Below are positions 9,363-18,565 of a DNA stretch of 64,000 nucleotides, in pieces (position 1 is the first letter of the stretch; each line of letters starts with the position of its first letter). The notes beneath the pieces are model-generated. The model had not been told where the DNA came from, searched no databases, and saw only the letters and a list, made by a program, of their open reading frames with translations. Position numbers and translations under genes: made by a program. Location: positions 1 through 64,000 of the forward strand of contig JAJXWP010000022.1 of the NCBI GenBank assembly GCA_021781575.1, given 5' to 3'. The DNA is from Pseudomonadota bacterium. Lineage in GTDB: Bacteria; Pseudomonadota; Alphaproteobacteria; Rhodospirillales; Magnetospirillaceae.

Positions 9363-12158
9363 CTAAAGGAAGCGGTTCCACCATCCCTTGCGCGGTGGCC
9401 CCGACGGCTCCTGCTCGGCCGACGGCGCCTCTTCGGCGGCGGTCGATGCGGATCCTTCGCCCGGCACAGATTGAGGCGCCTCATGCTCCGCCGGGTGCAA
9501 TGGCCGTTCCTCCACCAGGGGCGGCACCGGCTCGGCCGCGGCTTCGCTCGGCGCTGGTTCGGCCGGCTGCTCAGCCTTTTTGCGGGTCCGGCTGCGTTTG
9601 GGCTTGGCCGGCGGCTCGGCCGCCGCCACCGCGGTCACCGGTTCGACCAACTCGGCGGTCGCCGCCTGCGCCACGGGCTCGGCCTTTTCCGCCTTCTTGC
9701 GGGTTCGGGCGCGCTTCGGCTTGGCCGGAACTTCGGCGACAGCCGGTTCGGCCGGTAACTCGGGCTGTTCCGCCGGAGCCTGCTCGGCGGGAGCGACCGG
9801 CTCCAGCGGCGCCTCCGCCGCTACGGCGGCCACCCTCTCGGCGGAGGCAAGCTCGGTGACGAGCTCAGCCACGGGTTCCGCTTGCGGGATGGCAGGTTCC
9901 TCGATGCCCTCGGGCAAGCCTTCGGCTGGAAGGGTTTCGGCAAGGCCTTCACCCATATCTTCGCGCCGATGCCGACGGCGGCCGCCGCGCTTGCCACGAC
10001 GGCGGCGGCGCGCCGACGACTGGCCTTCGATCAGCGTCGCACCAGCCTCGACGTCCTCGTCCTCGCCTGCGGGCTCTTCCTCCTCGGCCGGTGGGCCTTC
10101 GGTCGCTTCCGCTTCAGCCGGCGCCGCTTCCTCGGCCTCACCCCCGGTTACTGCCGGCGTCTCTCCTTCCTCGCGGCGCCCGCGCCGCCGACGGCGACGG
10201 CGGCGACGGCGGCCATCGCCTTCTTCACCAGCAGCCTCGGCGGCCGCTGCGCCATCGCCTTCCGTCACTTCGTCGGCCTTTCCGGCCGCTTCCTCCTCCT
10301 CCTCCTCCTGGTCTGCCTCTTCCTCCGCTTCGATGATCTCTTGCTGCGGCTGAATCGGCTTGGCATGGGGGAGTTCGATGGGGGCTTCGGCCTTGATGCG
10401 CTCCATGCGATGAGCCGGCGGGATCAGGTCGTCATCTCCGGCCAACAGGACGCGGAAGCCGTAGCGGGCTTCGATTTCGCTTAGCGCGGTGCGCTTCTGG
10501 TTCAGGATATACAGCGCGACGCCGGGATGCACGGTTACCGTCACTTCGCTCGAGCGTCGGCGGATGCCTTCCTCTTCGATCGCTCGCAGCACATGCACCG
10601 AGGCCGACTCGACCGAGCGGACGACACCCGTTCCGCCGCAGTGGCTGCAGGGCAGAAAGCTGGTTTCCATGAGGCTGGGGCGCAGGCGCTGGCGAGACAG
10701 CTCGAGCAGGCCGAACGGGCTGATCTTGCCCAACTGGATGCGCGCCCGATCGAAACGCATCGCTTCCTTCAAGCGGCGTTCTACCGTGTGATTGTTGCGC
10801 GACTCCTCCATGTCGATGAAGTCGATGACGATCAGCCCGGCCAGGTCGCGCAAGCGAAGCTGGCGGGCAATCTCATCGGCCGCTTCGCAATTGGTTTTGA
10901 GCGCCGTCTCCTCGATGTGCCGTTCCTTCGTGGCGCGCCCGGAGTTGACGTCGATGGCGACGAGCGCCTCAGTCTGGTTGATCACGACATAGCCGCCGGA
11001 TTTCAACTGCACCACCGGGCTGTGCATGGCGTCCAGTTGTGCGTCCACCTGGAATTTGTGGAACAGCGGCATGGCCGGATCGCGGAACAGTTGGACCCGG
11101 CGGGCGTGGCTCGGCGTCAGCATGCGCATGAAGTCCTTGGCCAGCCGGTAGCCTTCCTCGCCGTCCACCAGGATTTCGTCGATGTCACGCGAATAAAGGT
11201 CGCGGATCGAGCGCTTGATCAGATTGGCTTCCTCGTAGACCAGTGCCGGCGCCGTCGACTTCAGGGTCAGATCGCGGACGCTATCCCACAGGCGCAGCAG
11301 GTATTCATAGTCACGCTTGATTTCCGGTTTGGTGCGCTCCGAACCGGCGGTTCGCACGATCACCGCCATGCCGTCGGGGATATCCAGTTCGGTGGCGATG
11401 GTCTTCAGGCGCTTGCGGTCGGCCGCGTTGGTGATTTTGCGGGACACACCGCCGCCGCGCGCCGTATTGGGCATCAACACGCAATAGCGGCCGGCCAGCG
11501 ACAGATAAGTGGTCAGGGCGGCGCCTTTGTTGCCGCGTTCCTCTTTGACCACCTGCACCAGGACGATCTGCCTCCGCTTGATCACTTCCTGGATTTTGTA
11601 GTGACGCAGGCTCTTCGGGCGGCGACGTTCCGGCTCCTCCGCATCATCGCCGCCAACCAGATCGACCACCTGCGTGTCGGCGCCGTTGCCGTCGCGCGGG
11701 GACGCGCCGTCGCCAGAGTCCGTGTCGCGGGATTCGTCGGCCAGAGCCTCGGCCGCTGCTTCGCTGCCATCAGGTTCCGCCGGGACGTCGCGGTGCGCAT
11801 GGCGGTGCGCCTGGTCATCGCCGTCGCCATCGCCGAAGTCGGCCGACGAGGCGGCCGCGCTTTGCTTCATGACTTCACGCTGTTCGGCCAGCAGGGCTTG
11901 CCGATCGGCGACCGGAATTTGGTAGTAATCGGGGTGAATTTCGCTGAAGGCCAAGAATCCATGGCGGTTGCCGCCGTAGTCGACGAACGCCGCCTGCAGC
12001 GACGGCTCGACCCGGATGATCTTTGCCAGATAGATGTTGCCTTTCAGCTGCTTCTTGGTAGAGGTTTCGACGTCAAATTCTTCGAGACGAGTCCCATTCA
12101 TCACGACCACACGGGTTTCTTCCGCGTGCGTCGCGTCGATCAACATACGTTTTGCCAT
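9363..12158 (-). CDS. rne: Ribonuclease E (Rne/Rng family)
   Basis: Single-strand endoribonuclease that starts mRNA decay and processes rRNA and tRNA, and scaffolds the degradosome. The N-terminus AKRMLIDATHAEETRVVV leads into an S1 domain with an insert at about residues 90-165 of acidic low-complexity sequence. Catalytic aspartates sit in LVAIDVNSGRA (about residue 400) and IVIDFIDMEE (about 445), and the Zn-link cysteines in LPCSHCGGTG (about 505). Residues from about 590 to 931 are acidic and basic repeats rich in Ala, Glu, Pro and Lys, typical of the disordered degradosome scaffold. The ATG at 12158 fits the family start. Length 931 aa is normal for alphaproteobacteria. Confidence 0.96.
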   Translation of the reverse strand: MAKRMLIDATHAEETRVVVMNGTRLEEFDVETSTKKQLKGNIYLAKIIRVEPSLQAAFVDYGGNRHGFLAFSEIHPDYYQIPVADRQALLAEQREVMKQSAAASSADFGDGDGDDQAHRHAHRDVPAEPDGSEAAAEALADESRDTDSGDGASPRDGNGADTQVVDLVGGDDAEEPERRRPKSLRHYKIQEVIKRRQIVLVQVVKEERGNKGAALTTYLSLAGRYCVLMPNTARGGGVSRKITNAADRKRLKTIATELDIPDGMAVIVRTAGSERTKPEIKRDYEYLLRLWDSVRDLTLKSTAPALVYEEANLIKRSIRDLYSRDIDEILVDGEEGYRLAKDFMRMLTPSHARRVQLFRDPAMPLFHKFQVDAQLDAMHSPVVQLKSGGYVVINQTEALVAIDVNSGRATKERHIEETALKTNCEAADEIARQLRLRDLAGLIVIDFIDMEESRNNHTVERRLKEAMRFDRARIQLGKISPFGLLELSRQRLRPSLMETSFLPCSHCGGTGVVRSVESASVHVLRAIEEEGIRRRSSEVTVTVHPGVALYILNQKRTALSEIEARYGFRVLLAGDDDLIPPAHRMERIKAEAPIELPHAKPIQPQQEIIEAEEEADQEEEEEEAAGKADEVTEGDGAAAAEAAGEEGDGRRRRRRRRRRGRREEGETPAVTGGEAEEAAPAEAEATEGPPAEEEEPAGEDEDVEAGATLIEGQSSARRRRRGKRGGRRRHRREDMGEGLAETLPAEGLPEGIEEPAIPQAEPVAELVTELASAERVAAVAAEAPLEPVAPAEQAPAEQPELPAEPAVAEVPAKPKRARTRKKAEKAEPVAQAATAELVEPVTAVAAAEPPAKPKRSRTRKKAEQPAEPAPSEAAAEPVPPLVEERPLHPAEHEAPQSVPGEGSASTAAEEAPSAEQEPSGPPRKGWWNRFL

Positions 12159-12781
12159 TAAAATCAAAGCTCCAAGACGCTTTCGCGGGCGCAGCCGGCG
12201 CCGTCGCGCAGCATGGTGATCCGACGAAGCCGGCGGCGCCTGCGGTCTCCAGATTCAGCGTCTTGGTCGTATGTCTGACAAAGTGCATGGAGGGAGGAAC
12301 CCTGGCGGGCTGCACGCCCGGCTTCGAAATCTGTACAAAACGAACGCATGCGGCCAATGATTGCCGTAGCGGCCCCGCGAACCCGACCAAGCCCATAACC
12401 CGATCACATCCGGCGGAAACACGACACCACGCTTTTGGGCGGTCACACCCGAAGGAAGCCCGCCAGCCGCAGCATTCGCGCCCCAAACATAACCGCAGCA
12501 AGCGCCTTCCGGCAATGGCCTTCTTCGCAGCCGGGTGGTGAAAGCCTGACGGATGGCGTGCCCATCACCTGTCAGGCTCCCGCCACAATTCAACCAGTTG
12601 GTTTTCCTCTCCGGATGGTCGGGAACCAAATGTCCGGGAAGGGCACCCGGTGCATCGCCGACGGTCCGGCCGCCACCTTCGAAGGTGTGGGAACATCTTT
12701 CGAAATCAAAGGCTTTTACATTGAACTGGACTGATCCTTTTGGCTATATGGGGGCGCGTTTGCTATAAGGACGACGCAAAG
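12159..12781. promoter_or_regulatory. Long divergent intergenic region: rne leader and amidase promoter
   Basis: About 620 bp without a convincing gene. A long leader is known to mediate RNase E autoregulation in other bacteria. A strong stem-loop is visible: AGCCTGAC (12543-12550) pairs with GTCAGGCT (12571-12578), enclosing an inner stem GATGG-CGTG-CCCATC. For the plus-strand amidase, TTGAAC (12721) and TATATG (12745) with an 18-nt gap form a weak promoter candidate. Confidence 0.45.
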
Positions 12782-14092
12782 ATGCGCCCGCGCGCCTTGG
12801 TCTGCCGGTTTTTTCTTCTCGTTTTGACGCTTGGCGCGATATCCGGGCTTTTTGCCCCGAGTTTTGCCTTTGCGGCGGAGCAGGGGGCGGAGCGGCCGAT
12901 GGTGACGGCGGTGCGGGTGGCTGACCATCACGGCGTCACGCGTTTCGTTATCGATGTCACCGCGCCCGTGACATTTGCGCTCAGCGCCGAAGCGCAGCCT
13001 GCCCGCGTCATGGTCCAATTGCCCGATCTCGAATGGCGGGCCGACGTCAAGAGCCTGTGGCGGCCGGTCGGAGTGCTGCGCAATTTCAGCTTCGCGACCG
13101 AAGGAGGAAGCAGCCGAATCCTGCTCGAGACCATCGAGCCGGCGGCGGTGAAAAAGGCCTTCCTCATACCCCCGAGAGGCGGCGCGACCTATCGCTTCGT
13201 TCTCGATCTCGAGGCCGCCCAAGGCGATTCTCCGCTGGACAGGCAAAAGCAAGGTACGGCGGCAGCCGGCGATCCGTTGCCGAACGCCAAGCCGCCAACC
13301 CCTCCTGTCGCAGTTCCGATGCCGGCTTCCCTGGCGCTTGCGGCTCCGCCCGAGCCCCGGCGGAGGTTCAAGGGGCGCAAGGGCGGGCATGCCGGCAAGC
13401 CGGTCGTCGTCATCGATCCCGGCCATGGCGGCATCGATCCGGGCGCCACCAGCCTGACCGGCGCTTACGAGAAGACCATCGTGCTGGCGCTGGCCCGCGA
13501 AGTGAAGGCGCAGTTGACGAAGCGAGGCAAGGTTAACTGCGTGCTGACGCGCGACCGCGACATCTTCATCCCGCTGCACGAACGGGTGGTGATCGCCCGA
13601 GCCGCCCATGCCGACCTGTTCATGTCGCTGCATGCCGACACTGTGGCCGATCCGGAAATCCGCGGCTTGTCCGTCTACACTCTGTCGCAGACCGCCTCGG
13701 ACACCGAGGCCCAAACCTTGGCCGACAAGGAGAACAAGGCCGATATCGTCGCCGGAATCGACCTGTCCCACGAATCGCCGGAAGTGACCAATATTCTTAT
13801 TGACCTGGTGCAGCGGGAGTCGATGAATCTGTCGGCGGTCTTCGCTCACTACATCATCCGGGAGGTCTCGAGCGAAACGCACGAACTCCTGCAGAACACC
13901 CATCGCTTCGCCGGATTCGCCGTGCTCAAGGCACCTGACGTGCCTTCGGTCCTGGTCGAAACCGGCTATCTTTCGAATTCGCGCGACGAGCGGATGTTGC
14001 GCCAGCCGGAATACCGGGCCAAATTGGCCACCGCCCTGGCGCGCGCGATCGAGCGCTATTTCGCCCGGACCCCGAAGGCCCGACGTTCCTGA
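12782..14092 (+). CDS. amiC: N-acetylmuramoyl-L-alanine amidase (AmiC-type, AMIN + Amidase_3)
   Basis: Periplasmic zinc amidase that cuts the MurNAc-L-Ala bond, used for septal peptidoglycan splitting. A signal peptide ends SFAFA before AEQGAERP. An AMIN domain (about residues 40-140, targeting to the septum) is followed by a Pro/Lys linker and the catalytic domain from about 205. Zinc ligands and catalytic residues are visible in IDPGHGGIDPG (His), GAYEKTI (Glu), LFMSLHADT (His) and SVLVETGYLSN (catalytic Glu). The ATG at 12782 fits the signal peptide; an upstream TTG does not. PBP1A follows 95 bp downstream, a common pairing in alphaproteobacteria. Confidence 0.95.
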   Translation: MRPRALVCRFFLLVLTLGAISGLFAPSFAFAAEQGAERPMVTAVRVADHHGVTRFVIDVTAPVTFALSAEAQPARVMVQLPDLEWRADVKSLWRPVGVLRNFSFATEGGSSRILLETIEPAAVKKAFLIPPRGGATYRFVLDLEAAQGDSPLDRQKQGTAAAGDPLPNAKPPTPPVAVPMPASLALAAPPEPRRRFKGRKGGHAGKPVVVIDPGHGGIDPGATSLTGAYEKTIVLALAREVKAQLTKRGKVNCVLTRDRDIFIPLHERVVIARAAHADLFMSLHADTVADPEIRGLSVYTLSQTASDTEAQTLADKENKADIVAGIDLSHESPEVTNILIDLVQRESMNLSAVFAHYIIREVSSETHELLQNTHRFAGFAVLKAPDVPSVLVETGYLSNSRDERMLRQPEYRAKLATALARAIERYFARTPKARRS

Positions 14093-14187
14093 GGGTGTCA
14101 GCCCCAGCGTCGCCATATTCCGGGGTCATGCTCGACGTTCGCTCGCTTGTCTTCGCGTAAGGTTCTTCGCATAGGATTGCGTCCACC

Positions 14188-16797
14188 ATGTTGCGGTTCA
14201 TCGCCCTTTTGTTCAGCACTTTGATCCTTTTTGCCATCATCGGGGCGGGCGGGGTGTTGGCGGTGTTCTGGCATTACGGACGCGACCTGCCGGATTACCA
14301 CCAACTGGCCCATTACGCTCCTCCGGTAACCACCCGGGTCTATGCGGGAGACGGCCGGCTCGTGGCCGAATATGCGGTCGAGAGGCGCAGCTTCGTTCCG
14401 ATCGGTGCCATGCCGCAGCGGGTCATCCATGCCTTTCTGGCGGCCGAGGACAAGAATTTCTACCAGCACTCCGGAGTCGACCCTGTCGGTATCCTCCGGG
14501 CGATCCTGATCAATCTGAAGAATCGCGGCATGGGGGCTGATCGCCGGCCGGTCGGCGCTTCGACCATCACCCAGCAGGTGGCGAAGAACTTCCTTCTCAA
14601 CAATGAAGTCTCGTTTGAACGCAAGATCAAGGAGGCCATTCTCGCCTTCCGCATCGAGCGGACCTTCAGCAAGCAGCACATCCTCGAGCTCTACCTGAAT
14701 GAAATCTACCTTGGCCAGGGCAACTACGGCGTCGCCGCCGCGGCGCTGAACTATTTCGACAAAGGGCTTGACGATCTGACCGTGGCCGAGGCCGCCTTCC
14801 TCGGCGGCTTGCCGAAGGCGCCCAACAATTACAACCCGGTGCGCAACCCGGTGGTGGCCAAGGATCGGCGCGACTGGGTCATCGGGCGCATGGCCGAGGA
14901 CGGCTATATCACCCAGGCCGAAGCGCGCGCCGCGATCAGCGCGCCGCTGACCATCAGGCCACGCAAAGAGACCGTGCTGGTCTCGGGTGGCGACTATTTT
15001 GCCGAGGACATCCGCCGCGAGATCATCGACGAATACGGGGAGGATACCCTTTACAAGGGTGGGCTTTCGGTGCGGTCGACGCTCGATCCGACCTTGCAGG
15101 CGATCGCCACCCGGGTGCTGCGCCACGGACTTATCGCCTATGACCGCCGCCACGGGTGGCGCGGTCCGCTGACCCGCATCGACCCGGGCCCGGGTTGGAT
15201 CGAACGCCTGGCCGCGTTGCCGCCTCATCCGGCACTGGCGCCCTGGGTGCCGGCGGTCGTCTTGGCGGTGACCGACAGCCATGCCGAAATCGGGCTGGCC
15301 GATGGTCGTCATGGCCATATCCCGCTAAGCGAACTGAGATGGGCACGGCCGACATTGCCGCAACAGATGGTCGGACCGACGCCCCGAAGGGCATCGGAAG
15401 TCCTGCGGCCGGGCGACGTGGTGGCGGTCCAGCCGGCGGCACGCAGCGACGATGGCAAGGAGCAATACGGCCCCGACACTTACGCCTTGCGGCAACTCCC
15501 GAAGATCGAGGGGGCGCTGGTGGCGATGGATCCTCACACCGGGCGGGTCCTTGCCATGCAGGGCGGCTTCGCCTATTCGCGCAGCCAGTTCAACCGAGCG
15601 ACGCAGGCCTTGCGGCAACCGGGATCGTCGTTCAAGCCATTCGTCTACATGGCGGCGCTCGACAGCGGCTATACGCCGTCGTCCCTGGTGCTGAACACGC
15701 CGGTGGAATTCGATCAGGGGCCAGGATTGCCGAAATGGCGGCCGAAGAACTACCACACCGGCGAGGGGGGGACAGTGACCACCCTGCGCGTCGCCGTCGA
15801 AAAATCCCTCAACCTGGTGACCATTCGGCTGGCTGCGGCCATCGGCATGAGCAAGGTGGCAAGCGTGGCCGAGCGATTCGGAGTGGTGGACAAGCTGCCG
15901 CATGAACTCGCCATGGCCATCGGCGCCTGCGATACGACCCCGCTGCGCATGGCCACCGCCTATGCGCAGATCGTCAACGGCGGCAAGAAGGTTACGCCGA
16001 CGCTCATCGACCGGATCCAGGACCGCAATGGCAAGACCATCTACCGTCACGACAACCGCATCTGCACTGGTTGCGAAGCGACATTCTATACAGATCAGGA
16101 CATGCCGGAGATCTCCGACGCGCGCCAGCAACTGATCGATCCGATGACCGCCTACCAGATGGTCCACATCATGGAGGGGGTGGTCCAGCGCGGCACCGGC
16201 CGCATCGTTGCATCGGTCGGCAAGCCGCTGGCCGGCAAGACCGGGACCAGCAATGATTCCAAGGACACCTGGTTCATTGGTTTCTCTCCCGACCTGACCG
16301 TGGCGGTATTCGTCGGCTTCGACGAGCCGGCGACGCTGGGCGAGCATGAAACCGGAGCCACGGCGGCGGCCCCGATCTTCCGGGATTTCATGGCCGAGGC
16401 GCTGAAGGACAAGCCGGCGACACCCTTCCGCGTGCCGCCGGGCATCCGCCTGGTACGGGTCAACGCCACCACCGGCAAGCCGGCACAGCCGGGCGACACC
16501 AACGTCATTTACGAGGCCTTCAAGCCGGGCAAGGTGCCGATGGGCGGTGACGAGCAGGTTCTCGACAACGAGGGCGGGATGGACAGCCTGTCCTACGGTA
16601 ACTTACCCGGGACTCCGGCCACCGACGGTGGCGCCGTGCCCGCTGCGCCGGCCGGAGAGGCTGATCCGGGTATCACGGTGGCACCCCAGGGGGCGCCGCC
16701 GAGCGCCTCGATCGAGATGTCGCCGCCTTCGCCCGATGCGGTTCCGCCGACAAACCGGGCACCGGCGTCGGAACCGATGGCCGGCGGATTGTATTAG
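14188..16797 (+). CDS. mrcA: Penicillin-binding protein 1A (bifunctional transglycosylase/transpeptidase)
   Basis: Inner-membrane class A PBP that polymerises glycan strands and cross-links peptides. An N-terminal membrane anchor (FIALLFSTLILFAIIGAGGV) precedes the GT51 domain with EDKNFYQHSG (catalytic Glu about 87), STITQQVAKNF and LELYLNEIYLGQG. An OB-like insert lies at about 320-450. The transpeptidase holds the serine motif GSSFKPF (about 480), EKSLNLV and GKTGTSND (about 682). The C-terminal 100 residues are Pro/Ala rich. 869 aa is normal for PBP1A. It sits between the amidase and prfB on the same strand. Confidence 0.96.
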   Translation: MLRFIALLFSTLILFAIIGAGGVLAVFWHYGRDLPDYHQLAHYAPPVTTRVYAGDGRLVAEYAVERRSFVPIGAMPQRVIHAFLAAEDKNFYQHSGVDPVGILRAILINLKNRGMGADRRPVGASTITQQVAKNFLLNNEVSFERKIKEAILAFRIERTFSKQHILELYLNEIYLGQGNYGVAAAALNYFDKGLDDLTVAEAAFLGGLPKAPNNYNPVRNPVVAKDRRDWVIGRMAEDGYITQAEARAAISAPLTIRPRKETVLVSGGDYFAEDIRREIIDEYGEDTLYKGGLSVRSTLDPTLQAIATRVLRHGLIAYDRRHGWRGPLTRIDPGPGWIERLAALPPHPALAPWVPAVVLAVTDSHAEIGLADGRHGHIPLSELRWARPTLPQQMVGPTPRRASEVLRPGDVVAVQPAARSDDGKEQYGPDTYALRQLPKIEGALVAMDPHTGRVLAMQGGFAYSRSQFNRATQALRQPGSSFKPFVYMAALDSGYTPSSLVLNTPVEFDQGPGLPKWRPKNYHTGEGGTVTTLRVAVEKSLNLVTIRLAAAIGMSKVASVAERFGVVDKLPHELAMAIGACDTTPLRMATAYAQIVNGGKKVTPTLIDRIQDRNGKTIYRHDNRICTGCEATFYTDQDMPEISDARQQLIDPMTAYQMVHIMEGVVQRGTGRIVASVGKPLAGKTGTSNDSKDTWFIGFSPDLTVAVFVGFDEPATLGEHETGATAAAPIFRDFMAEALKDKPATPFRVPPGIRLVRVNATTGKPAQPGDTNVIYEAFKPGKVPMGGDEQVLDNEGGMDSLSYGNLPGTPATDGGAVPAAPAGEADPGITVAPQGAPPSASIEMSPPSPDAVPPTNRAPASEPMAGGLY

Positions 16798-16867
16798 ATT
16801 GCAGCAACGGATGGTTTCCCCTAAAACGGCCGTTTCCGTACAGTCCGGATTGTCATAGGAACCGATC

Positions 16868-17989
16868 ATGCGCGCTGAGATCGAGGCGATCGCCAACGAA
16901 ATACGGCAGTCCCTGGACTTGCTGCGCCGGCATCTCGACTGGGACAACGCCCTCGTCCGCCTGGACGAATTGAATGCCCAGGCTGAAGATCCACAACTGT
17001 GGAACGACGCTGCCCTGGCCCAGACGGTGATGCGCGAGCGGACTAACCTGGAGTCTGCCACCACTACCGTGTTCGCCATCGAGCGGGAGCTTCAGGATTC
17101 CCTCGAACTGATCGAACTGGGCGAGATGGAGGGCGACCAGACCGTGGTCGCCGACGCCGAGGCGACACTCCGGCAATTGGGCGAGCGGGCCCGCAAGATG
17201 GAACTGGAAAGCCTGCTTTCCGGCGAAGCCGACGGCAACGACTGTTATCTCGAAGTCCATGCGGGCGCCGGCGGTACCGAAGCTCAGGACTGGGCCGAGA
17301 TGCTGTTGCGGATGTACACCCGCTGGGCTGAGCAGCATGGCTACAAGGTGGAATGGCTGGAAGAGAGCGCCGGCGAAGAGGCCGGCTTGAAATCAGCGAC
17401 GGTGCGCATCGCCGGCCACAACGCTTATGGCTGGATGAAGACGGAAAGCGGCGTGCATCGCCTGGTGCGGATCTCGCCATTCGATTCGGCGGCGCGGCGG
17501 CACACAAGCTTCACGTCGGTATGGGTTTATCCGGTCATCGATGAGACCATCGATATCCAGATCAACGAATCCGACTGCCGCATCGACACCTTCCGCGCTT
17601 CAGGCGCCGGCGGACAGCATGTCAACAAGACCGATTCGGCGATCCGCATCACCCACATCCCCAGCGGTATCGTGGTGAGCTGCCAGGCGGATCGTTCGCA
17701 GCATCGCAACCGCGCCATGGCATGGGACATGCTGCGCGCCCGCCTCTATGAAAGCGAATTGCAGAAGCGCGAAGCGGCAGCCCAGGCCGAGGCCGACGCC
17801 AAGACCGATATCGGCTGGGGGCACCAGATCCGCTCCTACGTGCTGCAGCCCTACCAGATGGTCAAAGATCTGCGCACGGGCGTCGAAACCTCCGACACCC
17901 TGGGGGTGCTCGATGGTGATCTCGACCCCTTCATGGCGGCGTCCCTGGCCGCCCGCATTCAAGGCGGCGTCGGTAACGACGCCACCTAG
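16868..17989 (+). CDS. prfB: Peptide chain release factor 2
   Basis: Translation termination factor that reads UGA and UAA. The tripeptide anticodon SPF is in [11 protein letters not shown] (about residue 203) and the catalytic GGQ in [13 protein letters not shown] (about 250). 373 aa is full length. The frame is continuous through the region where E. coli and many others have a programmed +1 frameshift (here RRHLDWDN), so autoregulation by frameshifting is absent. The ATG starts shortly after the PBP1A stop region with a 70-bp gap. The gene ends just before a large repeat hairpin that probably terminates transcription. Confidence 0.97.
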   Translation: MRAEIEAIANEIRQSLDLLRRHLDWDNALVRLDELNAQAEDPQLWNDAALAQTVMRERTNLESATTTVFAIERELQDSLELIELGEMEGDQTVVADAEATLRQLGERARKMELESLLSGEADGNDCYLEVHAGAGGTEAQDWAEMLLRMYTRWAEQHGYKVEWLEESAGEEAGLKSATVRIAGHNAYGWMKTESGVHRLVRISPFDSAARRHTSFTSVWVYPVIDETIDIQINESDCRIDTFRASGAGGQHVNKTDSAIRITHIPSGIVVSCQADRSQHRNRAMAWDMLRARLYESELQKREAAAQAEADAKTDIGWGHQIRSYVLQPYQMVKDLRTGVETSDTLGVLDGDLDPFMAASLAARIQGGVGNDAT

Positions 17990-17993
17990 CAGT

Positions 17994-18095
17994 GACTCAT
18001 TCAAAAGGTTCACTGCGCCAAGTCTATCAAAGCCCCTCGCCGGGTGGGCGCATCCGCGCCCGCCCGGTGAGGGGCAAAAACCAAGGCCAGTGCAC
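17994..18095. repeat. Mosaic palindromic repeat, copy B, with bidirectional terminator-like hairpin
   Basis: GCCCCTCGCCGGGTGGGCG (18032-18050) pairs with the complementary arm ending at 18075 through about 18 bp with two G-T pairs. The left part (CAAAAGGTTCACTGC, then GTCTATC) matches the reverse complement of 62680-62735, and the right part matches 27-65. It lies between convergent prfB and bcp. Confidence 0.65.
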
Positions 18096-18100
18096 CAGGC

Positions 18101-18565
18101 TCAGAGCGACCGCAATTGTTCGAGTACCTTGGTGGCGTGGCCGTCGACCTTCACCTTGCGCCACACCTTGCGAACCGTTCCCTGCGCATCGATGAGGAAG
18201 GTCGACCGTTCAATGCCCATATACTTCTTGCCGTAATTGCTCTTCTCGACCCACACCCCGTAGTCTTCGCAGACCTTGCCGTCGGCGTCGGAGGCCAGGG
18301 AAAAGGCCAGGCCGTACTTGGCCTTGAACTTGTCGTGGCGACCCGGTTCATCCTTCGATATGCCGACGATCGTCGCATTGGCCCCGGTAAAGTCGGGCAG
18401 CGCCGCCTGGAAGGCGCAGGCCTCGGCGGTGCAGCCCGGCGTGTCGTCCTTCGGATAGAAATAAAGAATGACGTTGCGGCCCTTGAGCTCCGACAGGGAC
18501 AGGCTGCCACCGCCGTCGGTGGGCAGGGTGAAGTCGGGAGCCGGTCCGCCGGCTTCGATGGTCAT
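18101..18565 (-). CDS. bcp: Thioredoxin-dependent peroxiredoxin, Bcp/PrxQ type
   Basis: Cytosolic thiol peroxidase that reduces hydrogen peroxide and organic hydroperoxides. The peroxidatic and resolving cysteines lie five residues apart in DDTPGCTAEACAF (about residues 45 and 50), which is the atypical 2-Cys PrxQ arrangement. FYPKDDTPG and the conserved Arg in GIERSTFLID support this. 154 aa is typical. The ATG at 18565 overlaps the glnE stop in an ATGA and has AAGGA upstream; a longer in-frame extension would run into glnE. It is therefore the last gene of a glnE-bcp unit ending at repeat copy B. Confidence 0.95.
   Translation of the reverse strand: MTIEAGGPAPDFTLPTDGGGSLSLSELKGRNVILYFYPKDDTPGCTAEACAFQAALPDFTGANATIVGISKDEPGRHDKFKAKYGLAFSLASDADGKVCEDYGVWVEKSNYGKKYMGIERSTFLIDAQGTVRKVWRKVKVDGHATKVLEQLRSL

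Noticed and set aside
10527-12161. A 544-codon open frame opposite rne
   Set aside because: High-GC shadow of the RNase E gene: composition is low-complexity, no ribosome site and no recognisable domain.
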